DNA of 64,000 nt, taken from assembly GCA_032615215.1 (NCBI GenBank), contig CP128433.1, positions 1,881,501 to 1,945,500 of the forward strand, in the 5' to 3' direction. The notes under the pieces are model-generated. The model made no database searches. It saw nothing but the letters and a program-made list of their open reading frames with translations, and was not told the origin of the DNA. A program made the translations under genes and the position numbers. Below, in pieces: positions 1 to 8,707 of the stretch. This DNA is from Microbulbifer sp. MKSA007 (lineage in GTDB: Bacteria; Pseudomonadota; Gammaproteobacteria; Pseudomonadales; Cellvibrionaceae). Numbering within the stretch: the first letter of the stretch is position 1; each line of letters opens with the position of its first letter.

Positions 1-102
1 CTCTCTTGACGATATAACAGCTATCCTATTGATTTACTTAAGGGTTTTGCTGGAAAGAGAGGCCGCTTTAAGGCGGAATGCCCTCGCAGAGGGTGACAAT
101 TT

Positions 103-190
103 GGTGAGGTGTCCGAGTGGTCGAAGGAGCACGCCTGGAAAGTGTGTATGTCGCAAGGCATCGAGGGTTCGAATCCCTCCCTCACCGCCA
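103..190 (+). tRNA. tRNA-Ser (anticodon GGA)
   Basis: The sequence folds as a class II tRNA with a long variable arm. The acceptor stem GGTGAGG pairs with CCTCACC and the encoded CCA ends at 190. The anticodon loop CTGGAAA (135-141) gives GGA at 137-139, which reads UCC and UCU serine codons. The T-arm has the usual GGTTCGAATCC form. A strong terminator follows within 10 bases, so it is the last or only gene of its transcript. Confidence 0.96.
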
Positions 191-196
191 TCATCT

Positions 197-226
197 AAAA
201 GCCCGGCTTATGCCGGGCTTTTTTAT
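197..226 (+). terminator. Rho-independent terminator of tRNA-Ser
   Basis: A GCCCGGC/GCCGGGC stem with a short TTAT-type loop lies at 201-218, preceded by an A-tract and followed by TTTTTT. Confidence 0.9.
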
Positions 227-318
227 TTCTGAAGCTTTTGTTCTTTAGTCTTGAGTATCAAAGACCTTAGTTGCCACCGTTTTCTCCTATAGTCGGAGGA
301 GGCTGCGAGGCAGAGACC

Positions 319-570
319 CTATTTATTACCGCAATACTCATCAAAATTACTGGGAGTGTTAGCAAAGCCAGCCTTCTCTGCAAGTTCCCACGGTCGTTCG
401 CTTTCTTTAGTTTTACTACACCAAAGGTAGCCGGCTGAGTTTATACACCCGTGGGCATCCTTGTCTGAACCGACCGGTGTGGTGGGCTTGGGATCCTCTG
501 GAGTATCTGAGGAGCACCCCATCAGGGACGCGACTAGGATAAAAGCGGCGGCTTCTTTGATTTTGAGCAT
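319..570 (-). CDS. small secreted lipoprotein
   Basis: This encodes a predicted outer-membrane or periplasmic lipoprotein of about 83 residues with no recognised enzymatic function. From the ATG at 570 the protein has a lysine, a hydrophobic stretch and the lipobox LMGC, so the cysteine should be lipidated. The reading frame extends upstream to 630, but the lipobox spacing favours 570. A proline/threonine linker follows. The C-terminal part has a GCINSAGYLWCS...RPWEL pattern resembling small cysteine-containing secreted domains, but one expected cysteine position appears to be occupied by glutamate. Function is unknown. Confidence 0.6.
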   Translation of the reverse strand: MLKIKEAAAFILVASLMGCSSDTPEDPKPTTPVGSDKDAHGCINSAGYLWCSKTKESERPWELAEKAGFANTPSNFDEYCGNK

Positions 571-888
571 TACAATCACCAGAAAGTTAAGGTTATTGTT
601 AAGTATACGATTTAGTGCAGTACCCTTCACAAGCCGTGCCTAATTGTTACTTCAAGGCCAGTTCAAGTGGGTCTTTTAATATTATTATTAAGTTTGGAAG
701 GGTATGGGGTTGATAAGCCCCTTCAGTCTAGTAGCTTATCTGCAAATCTGGCTATACTTAAAAATCACCCTCTCGACAACTCTCAAAAGTCCTGGTTACT
801 TTAATATCCTGTCTTAGGGCCGTGATATCTCTATCGCAGGAAAAAATAAGTCCGTAAGTAGTAGCGGATTGCCTAAATCTACAGTATT
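571..888. other. intergenic, no gene seen
   Basis: AT-rich spacer between two minus-strand genes. I see no convincing ORF, RNA or repeat. It should contain the promoter of the lipoprotein gene, but no clear -35/-10 pair stands out. Confidence 0.4.
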
Positions 889-1335
889 TCATACTGACTT
901 CACCATACTGGCAAGCAGCTTTTCACATGCTCTATAGAGAATAGGTTCTAGCTCTTTTGCTCCAAAAACAGGCCTATGTCTGAGCATCCCTCTTAGGCTG
1001 AATACTCCTGAAAAATATTCTCTCCATGGCATTTTCTCTCGAGCCCTATAAGAGGAGTGTGTTTTATTGGAGTCGGCGTAATAGAGTCGAGCTGCGACTT
1101 CAATCTTTGGCCGCCAGAATACAGGCATTGCGCCAAATTCTCCAAAGTATGCGGTGTCAAACTCACCCCCTCTTACTTTTAAGACTACAACCTCTAGTGC
1201 TAAATCATTGGATTTAAGTTCTATTCGACTCGATATATGTGGTAAGGAGAAAATTTCTACCAGCCTATGACGAATGCCCGCCTCTAAATCTTCGCCCTTA
1301 AAAGCCCCCCCAAGCACCAATCTTACTAAATTCAT
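889..1335 (-). CDS. hypothetical protein, 148 residues
   Basis: The product is a soluble mixed alpha/beta protein of unknown function. No signal peptide, membrane segment or catalytic motif is apparent. It carries a basic central part (REKMPWREYF) and ends in a helical segment (ILYRACEKLLASM). The ATG at 1335 is preferred over the one at 1350 because the mature-looking sequence begins there, though neither has a strong ribosome binding site. It is isolated, with more than 300 bases on each side. Confidence 0.45.
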   Translation of the reverse strand: MNLVRLVLGGAFKGEDLEAGIRHRLVEIFSLPHISSRIELKSNDLALEVVVLKVRGGEFDTAYFGEFGAMPVFWRPKIEVAARLYYADSNKTHSSYRAREKMPWREYFSGVFSLRGMLRHRPVFGAKELEPILYRACEKLLASMVKSV

Positions 1336-1681
1336 TCTGTGAGACGACAATCATTTTATCCAGATAGACTCGTGGTTTACTCTTTTTAAATAACTTTGAG
1401 AACATTCTTACTGTAGCCAGATGTAGGTTTTGTGAGGATGGGTATAAGGGTTAGTGCTAGAGGTGTCGTGTGAAACCAACATCCTGTTAGGCATGGAATG
1501 ATAGGTTTTCTGTCTGTATTTTGCACTATTATTAATGGCTAATTTGTACCTCCATGGACAAAGAGCCAAATAGATATTGCTTGTCGGGAATCATCTTTCC
1601 TCTGCCGCCCATGATGACCGGTTGTAGCATAAGCTTGAATGAATGATGTTAATAAACTAAAGGTATAGTGTTCTTGGAGGA
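1336..1681. other. intergenic, no gene seen
   Basis: AT-rich spacer between the HAD operon and the next minus-strand gene. A GTTAGGC heptamer near 1484 recalls an integron core site, but no matching partner box lies within attC distance. No gene is supported. Confidence 0.35.
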
Positions 1682-2311
1682 TTAGTTACCTATTAGTTTT
1701 GGTAACTCTCTCATCGCTTGAAAGGACACTACACCAACTGTATTAGATTCCTCGTTAAGACGATTAAAAAAGTAAGTTTTCATGCCTGCTTCTATACCAG
1801 CCTGAACTCCCACTGGTCCATCATCTATAACGGAGCAGTTCTCAGGATGGTAACCCATACTTTTTGCGGCATGTAGGTATATGCCTGGATCAGGTTTCCA
1901 TATGCCTACTTCATATGAACTGAATAAATTATTTCCGAAATACTTATATAGCCCACATATATCTAATGCATGCTTGATTTTTTGCAGGGGGCCGCTAGAT
2001 ACTACCGCTTTTTCACCATCAAGTGCCTCAAGAGCGTCTGCTACACCTTCAACAGGTTTTAACTCTCTGGTAAAGATTTTTGTGACTATATCGCGATAAG
2101 CTGCAACAAAATTGCTTTTCAGTTTGATATTATTCTCTTCTTCTAATAGGGATAGAATGCTTGCCAGTTTCCAACCTCTGAATTTTATGACCAATTCATC
2201 GGCATCTAGTTTTACTCCGTAATTTTCGAACATCATAGCTAAGCCAATACTGGAGAGATGTTCGCTATCGACTAAGGTGCCGTCGTTATCAAAAAGTAGG
2301 CATTTACTCAC
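1682..2311 (-). CDS. HAD-superfamily phosphatase (YieH/Gph type)
   Basis: This is a cytoplasmic haloacid dehalogenase-like phosphatase of 209 residues, probably acting on a small sugar phosphate. Motif I is DNDGT (nucleophile D8, acid/base D10), motif II is SSG at 105-107, motif III is K139 in WKPDP, and motif IV is the D163/D164 pair. The cap domain lies between motifs I and II, as in beta-phosphoglucomutase and YieH relatives. It is the last gene of a minus-strand operon with a LysE exporter and a small membrane protein, starting 24 bases after the latter. The true substrate cannot be read from the sequence. Confidence 0.85.
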   Translation of the reverse strand: MSKCLLFDNDGTLVDSEHLSSIGLAMMFENYGVKLDADELVIKFRGWKLASILSLLEEENNIKLKSNFVAAYRDIVTKIFTRELKPVEGVADALEALDGEKAVVSSGPLQKIKHALDICGLYKYFGNNLFSSYEVGIWKPDPGIYLHAAKSMGYHPENCSVIDDGPVGVQAGIEAGMKTYFFNRLNEESNTVGVVSFQAMRELPKLIGN

Positions 2312-2335
2312 GGACGAAGCTCGTATTGATTTTTT

Positions 2336-2644
2336 TCATGTTGCGCTATTTTTCCATAGTGCGTTTATATAAATCATATATAAAGCCGCCGCCGCAACAG
2401 GCATGAAGTGCCACCAATAAGAGGAGGCGTCCCCTCCGAGGTTGTATTGGTATATAACAATGCCGGTAGCAAGTACGCTTAATGAGGGTAAGAAATACAG
2501 GGAGGCCGCAAGTATGAATGATGAGATCTTTGATAAGTTTCTTCTATTATTAATGCCGCCTACAGCAAATACAGCCATCATAAAAAGAAAACTGGAAAAT
2601 GATAGTTGGAGAAATGAACCAATAACAACCCAAGTTAAAGACAT
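2336..2644 (-). CDS. small integral membrane protein
   Basis: The 102-residue product is almost entirely hydrophobic, with about three to four membrane segments (roughly residues 4-26, 36-52, 53-68 and 78-95) joined by short charged turns. It has no recognisable catalytic motif. Its ATG lies one base after the stop codon of the LysE-type gene, so the two are probably translationally coupled. The HAD phosphatase follows 24 bases downstream. Function unknown. Confidence 0.6.
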   Translation of the reverse strand: MSLTWVVIGSFLQLSFSSFLFMMAVFAVGGINNRRNLSKISSFILAASLYFLPSLSVLATGIVIYQYNLGGDASSYWWHFMPVAAAALYMIYINALWKNSAT

Positions 2645-2645
2645 G

Positions 2646-3263
2646 TTAATCTCTGCTCGTAAAGGCGAGTTTGAGTCCTAAAGCTGCGAAGCTGCCAGCA
2701 AAGACTCGTTGGATGATAATGCTAATTTTTTCTGAGTGAATAACATAATTTCGAATGACTGTTGCTAGTAAGCCATAAACAATGAAAACCAGAAAGGTTA
2801 TAGCCATGAAGGCAAGTCCAAGTATCAGCATACTATCTACGGGGTTCTGTATTTGAGAGGGAATAAACTGGGGTAAGAATGCCAGGAAGAAGATGGTTAG
2901 CTTTGGGTTTAAGATATTAATCATAAATCCCTTGAAAGCAATTGAAGTTAAACTCTGTTTCTTTTGATTTTCTTCTAGAGTCAGGGAGCTGCTGGATTTA
3001 AGCATTGACCAAGCTAAGTACAGTAAGTACGCGACCCCTGCATATTTTACAAGCTGAAATGCTAATGCACTGGTATGAATGATTACGGACAGCCCCATGA
3101 TGCAAGCAAGGATAGAGGGGATGGTGCCTAGCGTACAACCTAACGCTGCAGAAATACTTGCCCTTTTACCCTTGAATAGCCCCGCAGCAACTGTATATAG
3201 AACTCCCGTTCCCGGTATCAACACAACGATAAAAGAGGTAATCAAAAACTCAATGCTTATCAT
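2646..3263 (-). CDS. LysE/RhtB-family amino-acid exporter
   Basis: This encodes an inner-membrane efflux protein of the LysE/RhtB family, which exports amino acids such as lysine, homoserine or threonine. The family signature PGTGVLYTVAAGLFKG near the N terminus, a glycine-rich second segment and about six membrane helices support the call. The length (205 residues) is typical. The start at 3263 is chosen over 3281 because an AGGA sequence lies about nine bases upstream. It leads an operon with a small membrane protein and a HAD phosphatase. The exact substrate is unknown. Confidence 0.85.
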   Translation of the reverse strand: MISIEFLITSFIVVLIPGTGVLYTVAAGLFKGKRASISAALGCTLGTIPSILACIMGLSVIIHTSALAFQLVKYAGVAYLLYLAWSMLKSSSSLTLEENQKKQSLTSIAFKGFMINILNPKLTIFFLAFLPQFIPSQIQNPVDSMLILGLAFMAITFLVFIVYGLLATVIRNYVIHSEKISIIIQRVFAGSFAALGLKLAFTSRD

Positions 3264-3335
3264 AAGGACAAGTCCTGACATAAATTATAGATTTAAATGC
3301 TGGATTTAGGGATAACCCTTTTGAATGGTGGCCTC

Positions 3336-3833
3336 TCAATCTTCTTCAATTTTTAAGCTTATACTAGCTATTGGTGTTCCTGGGGGAAGGCCATTAAGCT
3401 GTTCATATATCTGCCCAAGCAGATCCAAATGAACTTCCCAAGATATAGATTGATAATTTTCTGTAATGTACTCCCCGCCCATTATCGGTGGTCGGATTGG
3501 TGAATAGCAACAACCTTGAGTTAATGGTTGGTCCACTAACTCAAGTAATAATCTATATTTAAACCAGTGGCCCGGAATATCTTTCATTGCTGCTATCATC
3601 TCTCGGAATGTACTCCAGGATTTAGCGGCAAGTTCCATTTCTCCTGTGCCAGTATCTAGGAAATATACACGTTCCTTGTTCAGTAGGCCTTCCTTCCTTT
3701 TGAAGAATAAATCCCCCATGGAGGTCAGAAGACACATGGAGGCCTTTTTGCCAACTAGCCATCTCCAGCATTCAAGGGCATCTCTTTTTCCTAGATCAGT
3801 AACTGGAGCAAAAATATCTACTTCATTATCCAT
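3336..3833 (-). CDS. DUF1851 (Tdi1-type immunity) protein
   Basis: The 165-residue protein matches the DUF1851 pattern as I know it: an N-terminal W..L.GK segment, the GDLFFKRK...G strand pair, and the C-terminal PP.MGGEY..ENY block followed by a helix ending in LPPGT. In Agrobacterium a member of this family (Tdi1) is the immunity protein for the type VI DNase effector Tde1. Here no effector or T6SS gene is adjacent, so an immunity role is inference from family only. It stands alone on the minus strand. Confidence 0.7.
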   Translation of the reverse strand: MDNEVDIFAPVTDLGKRDALECWRWLVGKKASMCLLTSMGDLFFKRKEGLLNKERVYFLDTGTGEMELAAKSWSTFREMIAAMKDIPGHWFKYRLLLELVDQPLTQGCCYSPIRPPIMGGEYITENYQSISWEVHLDLLGQIYEQLNGLPPGTPIASISLKIEED

Positions 3834-3921
3834 AATGTATTTCTATATGCCTGCGGTAAAATTGCCCAAAACTCATGATTGTTCTTAATCCAAGCCTCTG
3901 TCACACATCTATGGCGCTACG

Positions 3922-4800
3922 TCAAGATTTTTGTGGAGACAGCAGTTCGCTTGCAGATTGAGCGGAGCCGAACTCTTGTTGGCCCTTTCTCCAGAAATAA
4001 ATGCTGATACAAAAAATAACTACAGGTAAAACCATACCAAATTCATTGAGATACCAACCTGAATCTGTGCTTTGTAGGGTCAATGGATTGAAGAATTTTT
4101 GAATAAATGCATTGAGGCTCATGTGGAAAATAACGGCAGGCCAAACACTGTTAGTCTTTAATCTTACGTAAGTCATGATTACTGACATTGACATTAAGCC
4201 TAGCGTAAAGAAAAACAACTGATAGCTGAGAGGGGCTGTTTCATTCCCGTAGACACCTGCTACCATCATGGGCCAATGCCAGGCGGCCCATGTAAACCCA
4301 GAGGTTAATGCGATCCCTGAGAAGGACATAAGCTTTGAGAGCTCAGGTACAAGCAATCCACGCCATCCAATCTCCTCTCCTAAAACTCCAGGCAGTATCA
4401 ATATAAAGCTGATACTTGCAGTAATTAAGAATCTAAAGATGATTACACTGGTATCACTCCAGGCATCTACTTTATACCCCTCTCTTAGTGCCGTAACGTA
4501 TTCTGAGTTATACCACTCCCCGAAACCTAAGATCCACATAATAAGGTAGGCAGCTGCTACATAGCCCAAGGGTACCAAATAGCTTAACCACTGATATTTC
4601 CAGCTTCCCCAAGACCATCCTAAGGAGCCCAGACTCTTCTTGAATATCAAGCATGTTGTGACCGTGGCAAGCCCAACAGAAAGCATTAAGGGTACTGCGC
4701 TTTCCATGTGAAAAATTAGCCAGTATCCGATAGGGTAGAGGCTCGCTGTGAGAATTAAAAAAACAGCGATAATTTTGATCGAGCTCAGCGATTCTTTCAT
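3922..4800 (-). CDS. CPBP-family intramembrane glutamic protease
   Basis: This is a multi-pass membrane protein of 292 residues in the CPBP (Abi/Rce1-like) family. The three active-site motifs are present: EEIGWRG with E142/E143 and R147, H175 in WAAWHWP, and H236/N240 in IFHMSLN. About eight hydrophobic segments surround them. Members of this family cleave prenylated or bacteriocin-like peptides or act in self-immunity; which applies here cannot be told. The gene is monocistronic on the minus strand. Confidence 0.85.
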   Translation of the reverse strand: MKESLSSIKIIAVFLILTASLYPIGYWLIFHMESAVPLMLSVGLATVTTCLIFKKSLGSLGWSWGSWKYQWLSYLVPLGYVAAAYLIMWILGFGEWYNSEYVTALREGYKVDAWSDTSVIIFRFLITASISFILILPGVLGEEIGWRGLLVPELSKLMSFSGIALTSGFTWAAWHWPMMVAGVYGNETAPLSYQLFFFTLGLMSMSVIMTYVRLKTNSVWPAVIFHMSLNAFIQKFFNPLTLQSTDSGWYLNEFGMVLPVVIFCISIYFWRKGQQEFGSAQSASELLSPQKS

Positions 4801-5524
4801 CTAGATCGTTAACTCCGTGCCATCTTTAAAATGGCTAATCTGCAGTATGTCTATGTGCGAAATAGGATATCTCTTGTACTTTTAATGAGTGGGGATTACA
4901 AGAGGCTTAAGGTTTTGAAGGTTGCCCTGCAGAGTACTGTTATTGAGGCTAGGTGAATTTTACACTCTCTAAATTATCTATTCTAAATGTAGAAGGAATA
5001 GCTTATTAACTGCTTTTCGAACTCATACCTATTGACCTTTTATTTGGCTTGGCTGCTTTAAGTCTACCAGACGACACATTGCATCTTTTGTAGATTCGAT
5101 TAACGGTATCCCTTGTGAGATATCCAGAGATATTGATCAATCTTTGTAGGTTTAAAGAGTCTAGCTTTAGGTAGGCCTATTTTGTTTGGTAGTTCGAGGC
5201 GCAGCTCGAAGTGTCTTTGTTAACAACCGCTTACTGGGTAGGTATTATTTTTCATGTGGAAGTCAACTTTTGAATGAGAATATATATCCTACCAGCTATG
5301 CTTGATCTTTGTTTAAGGGGGTGGTGAAATTGAGGGGATGTAAGTACAGTAGAAGTAGTAAAAAGTTAAACCTTTCTTAAAGGTATAATTTCAGGTGCTT
5401 GCTATTTTTAATTTAATATGCACCTCTGTACCAGCTGGATGTAAAATTTTATAATTGTCTCACTGTTAGAGTAGTGCATTCTACTCGTAGCATTACTGTA
5501 TACAAGTTTATGGATGCCTTCTGA
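4801..5524. other. long AT-rich intergenic region with a gene remnant
   Basis: Over 700 bases without an intact gene. On the minus strand, 5006-5176 is an open stretch of 57 codons without an ATG near its upstream end; its peptide contains ISGYLTRDTVNRIYKRCN, which has the look of the end of a DNA-binding protein. I read it as a possible decayed gene end and cannot assign a family. The rest shows nothing. Confidence 0.3.
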
Positions 5525-6106
5525 TCACTTTAAAGCTCCACTCTCAATTGCTTCATGGAGTTTTTTCTCTATAGTAGACCACAATTTATGACTGCCACCT
5601 GCTATTTTTTCTGAGTTGACAGTGAAAACCTGTTCCTTGGAAATATTGTGTTTCTGCCAGCTATGGCCGTTACCATAAATGTTATGTAGTAGTGGAGGTA
5701 CTCTATCAATCGCTTTTGCAAACTTACCATCAGGTGAAACGCCTTCCTCAAATTCCTCCTATAAAGCTATAAATTCAGCTGAGAGCTTGTCCGGTAATAT
5801 CGATAGTGTTTGCGCTAGACTTTGGGTCTCACTTAATTGTTGCTCGTCGGTGAGTGGTTGATACACAATTTGATCACCTGCTCCAATTTCACCCAGGTCA
5901 TGTATCAATAGCATCTTAACAACGCGGCTAATATCAATACGTTCATTGGCGTAGTCTTTGAGCATAAGTGCGATTAAGGAGACATGCCAGCTATGCTCTG
6001 CTGAGTTCTCGTAACGATTTATACCGACTGGCTTTGTTTGCCTCAGGACAGCTTTAAGCTTCTCAATTTCGATAACAAATTCTATGATTTTTTCAATATC
6101 ACTCAT
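5525..6106 (-). pseudogene. HD-domain phosphohydrolase (YfbR/HDDC2 type), amber-interrupted
   Basis: This would encode a 193-residue HD-domain metal-dependent phosphohydrolase related to 5'-deoxynucleotidases. The frame opens at 6106 and carries the metal ligands H38 (in AEHSWH), H69 and D70 (LLIHDLGE). Codon 116 is TAG at 5759-5761. The same frame then continues past the stop with EEFEEGVSPDGKFAKAIDR and on to a TGA at 5525-5527. In the family this place normally reads LWEE, so a TGG tryptophan codon has become TAG by a single change. The remaining 77 residues look intact, so the lesion is recent, is a sequence error, or is suppressed. Confidence 0.8.
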
Positions 6107-6234
6107 TCTACTTCGCTTCTCACGTAGGATCTTCTATTGAAACTGAATTATATAAGTCTTTGTTGGAGTATTTTTAGGCTTTGATATAAAGATATTATAT
6201 GGTACGCCACAGTTTCCCTCTGGCTGATGCTGAT

Positions 6235-6543
6235 TCAATTGTTTACTGCTTCTTCAGCCCACACAGGAGATCTGAAGTGATTTTTATTTATAGTTTTTTT
6301 GTGAAAATTTTTTAGAGTCACTCCTTCTACATTCACGTTAAGATCTAGGGATACATAGCCTTCAGGCATGTATTTATGTACTATAAAATGTGTACCACTT
6401 GGGATTATCATGCCTTCGTTAGTCTGTAGCGATTTTGTTAAAGTCCAGACTTCAGATGTACCGGAATCTCGAAAGCTAAGGAAGGTGGTAGTGGAACCTA
6501 CCCCAAGGAAAAATCCTACGATTAAAGTTGTTATTGTTTTCAT
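6235..6543 (-). CDS. hypothetical protein with N-terminal membrane anchor
   Basis: The 102-residue product begins with MKTITTLIVGFFLGVGS, a single hydrophobic segment that may be a signal anchor, followed by a small soluble domain with beta character (SGTHFIVHKYMPEGYVSLDLN). No known family is recognised. It lies alone on the minus strand, head to head with the secreted HNH nuclease gene, with about 270 bases between them. Confidence 0.5.
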   Translation of the reverse strand: MKTITTLIVGFFLGVGSTTTFLSFRDSGTSEVWTLTKSLQTNEGMIIPSGTHFIVHKYMPEGYVSLDLNVNVEGVTLKNFHKKTINKNHFRSPVWAEEAVNN

Positions 6544-6809
6544 GCATTTCGCTATTGCTGTTGAGATGTATTGAATTGTTCTGCTAACGAATTTTATTGG
6601 TTTAAGTATATACAGTATCGATAAATTGTCGCTATTTGTATATTTTTACTACTACAGGTTTGCACATGCTAAATAACCCGTATCTCTGTCAGGTTCGATT
6701 ATTACTTATATCCTCGAATAAATTTTGTGTTAAGAAAAGTGCTTGTTGACGCGCCCTTAAACTACAATCAAAATGCTCCCCCAGCAGTAATTAGCCGCAG
6801 TTTAGCTTT

Positions 6810-7310
6810 ATGCGACTTAAGTCTTTATTAATAGTGTCCATGCTGACCCTCAGCGGATGTTATGAAGTAACCCCTCAATCTTATGATCGAAGTGAGTGGT
6901 TGCCACGGTGGTCTGATGTCGATGGTGATTGCCAGAATACTCGTCAGGAGCTATTGATCCGTCTCTCTTTGGCTCCTGTTGCCTTCAGCAATGAGAAGAG
7001 CTGTACAGTGGTTACAGGCCTGTGGATGGACCCCTATACGGGACAGTTTTTTGAAAAAGCTTCGGATCTGGATGTGGAGCATATAGTACCGCTATCTTGG
7101 GCTCATAAGTACGGTGGTGCTAGTTGGAGCCGGGAGCAGCGCAAAGCTTTTGCAGAAGACCCTGCAAATTTGTGGCTGGTTGATGATGGCCACAATCGCA
7201 GTAAGGGAGATAAAGGGCCCGATCAGTGGCTGCCGCCCTATAAGCCAGCCCAAGCCATTTATATCCGTCAGTTTGAGGTTGTGGCCCGTAAGTATCGGCT
7301 TGGCGACTGA
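6810..7310 (+). CDS. secreted HNH endonuclease-like lipoprotein (DUF1524 type)
   Basis: The 166-residue protein has a lipoprotein signal ending in LSGC (C17), so it is likely exported and lipidated. The nuclease core has DVEHIVPLSW (H91 as the catalytic histidine after an acidic residue), followed by ANLWLV and NRSKGDKGP, the asparagine and lysine-rich end of the HNH fold seen in DUF1524/GmrSD-C-like and extracellular nucleases. The short length shows it is a stand-alone nuclease rather than part of a GmrSD restriction enzyme. A role in extracellular DNA use is inferred. It is monocistronic. Confidence 0.8.
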   Translation: MRLKSLLIVSMLTLSGCYEVTPQSYDRSEWLPRWSDVDGDCQNTRQELLIRLSLAPVAFSNEKSCTVVTGLWMDPYTGQFFEKASDLDVEHIVPLSWAHKYGGASWSREQRKAFAEDPANLWLVDDGHNRSKGDKGPDQWLPPYKPAQAIYIRQFEVVARKYRLGD

Positions 7311-7688
7311 ATACGACACTCTACCGTTAGAGCTGACATTGAGCTGATTTTTAAGTAAATCGGCTCCTGATGGAAATCACTGATCTCCTGATTATTTAGA
7401 TCCTTCACTCCTTGCTCCCCATCCTATTATCTCCTTCGGGTTAGTTGGCAATAGTGATATTTAGCTATCCACCTAACCTACAGGTCCTGGTATGAACGCT
7501 AGTCAGAAATGGCATTAATGTACACTTCAGTTAAAGCACTGTGATTTTCTTCTGCTGCTGAATATTCATTTCTGCGATTACTTGCCGCTTAGATAGGGTG
7601 GGGTGTTACGAATTTGGCTTCCTTGGGTTACATAATTGAAGCGATATTTACGGGCATTAAATTGAGTTAAAAGATGATAGGGGGAGCT
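7311..7688. other. intergenic, nothing recognised
   Basis: Spacer between two plus-strand genes. No ORF, hairpin terminator with a T-tract, or repeat is evident. The promoter of the following membrane protein is presumably here. Confidence 0.35.
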
Positions 7689-8369
7689 ATGGATAGAGTT
7701 GCGGGTATCTCGGCGTTTGGCATGGGGTTAATTTATATTAGTGCTTTTGTATTCTTTGGTGCTTTTTGGTCTTTTCCATCGGATGGGAGCCCCATAGAAA
7801 AAATGACATTCTTGGCAGAAAATCAACTGATTTTTAATATTGCCTATACCCTAATGTACTTGGTCTTTGCGATATTACTGGGCTGTGTGGTAGTTAGCTT
7901 ATATGAAAAGCTAAAAAGTAAGAGGAGGGAGATTGCTGCATTGGCATCCTTGTTTGGAGCAGTCTGGGTGGGCCTTGTCATAGCGAGCGGTATGATCGCA
8001 AATATAGGACTCGCCTATGCTTTGGGGCTTATGGAAGTCAGTGTTCAGCAGGCTTTCGATACCTGGGGAATAATATACTTGATGGTTGAAAGTCTTGGTG
8101 GTGGCAATGAGTTGGTGGGTGGACTTTGGGTTTTGTTAATTAGTATTGCTGCATTGCAAGCTGGGCTTTTTTCCCGGCCATTAAATTTTATCGGTGTGCT
8201 AGTGGGAGTGGCGGGAATTGCGACTATCTATCCGGACGATATCTTTACAGAAATATTCGGAATTTCCCAAATAGTCTGGTTTATTTGGTTAGGTTTCTCT
8301 TTGTTAAGGCTGGGTAGGCACAGTCAAAAATGGGAGGCAGCAAACTCTATTCCGACCGCTAATAGCTAA
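7689..8369 (+). CDS. DUF4386-like integral membrane protein
   Basis: The 226-residue product has six to seven hydrophobic helices with the order seen in DUF4386 proteins: an opening helix, a loop with PSDGSP, a second helix followed by the cytoplasmic YEKLKSKRRE loop, then paired helices. Function of this family is unknown. The ATG at 7689 is chosen over 7674 because AGGGGGAG sits just upstream at the right spacing; the upstream ATG would contain this binding site. The gene is monocistronic. Confidence 0.65.
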   Translation: MDRVAGISAFGMGLIYISAFVFFGAFWSFPSDGSPIEKMTFLAENQLIFNIAYTLMYLVFAILLGCVVVSLYEKLKSKRREIAALASLFGAVWVGLVIASGMIANIGLAYALGLMEVSVQQAFDTWGIIYLMVESLGGGNELVGGLWVLLISIAALQAGLFSRPLNFIGVLVGVAGIATIYPDDIFTEIFGISQIVWFIWLGFSLLRLGRHSQKWEAANSIPTANS

Positions 8370-8707
8370 AGGTGTATATAGGTAAAGCCTGCTTCTTCAC
8401 ATGGAATGCGTCTGGACAATAAAGTTTGTATGCAAGTGGGTAAGAAAGTGTTTTTGATTTTCCCCAAAAAATGAAAAATGCGTCTATCCTTTCAATGGGC
8501 CAAGCATTCGTTTATTCAGTGTCTTGGCTTGCGTTTCCGCTGTCGTAAGGCTGGTGAATCCGGGGCTATTCCTTGCCTCGCTGTTTGTCGCAGTCATTTT
8601 AGTGACTTGCCGGCCAGTCCTCCCCGGCCCGTGGGTAGCGAGCGGATTGCACATTACCTGCAATTGATTCACGGGGTGATAACCCTGGATATTTTGGAGA
8701 TCTAATT
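8370..8707. other. intergenic upstream of the HdeA-like gene
   Basis: No supported gene. The only specific signal is GGAGA at about 8696-8700, the ribosome binding site of the following GTG-started gene. Confidence 0.4.

Noticed and set aside
319..8369. Integron-like gene cassette array
   Set aside because: Single genes with AT-rich spacers suggest cassettes, but I found no paired RYYYAAC/GTTRRRY boxes at attC spacing and no integrase gene. A lone GTTAGGC near 1484 has no partner.
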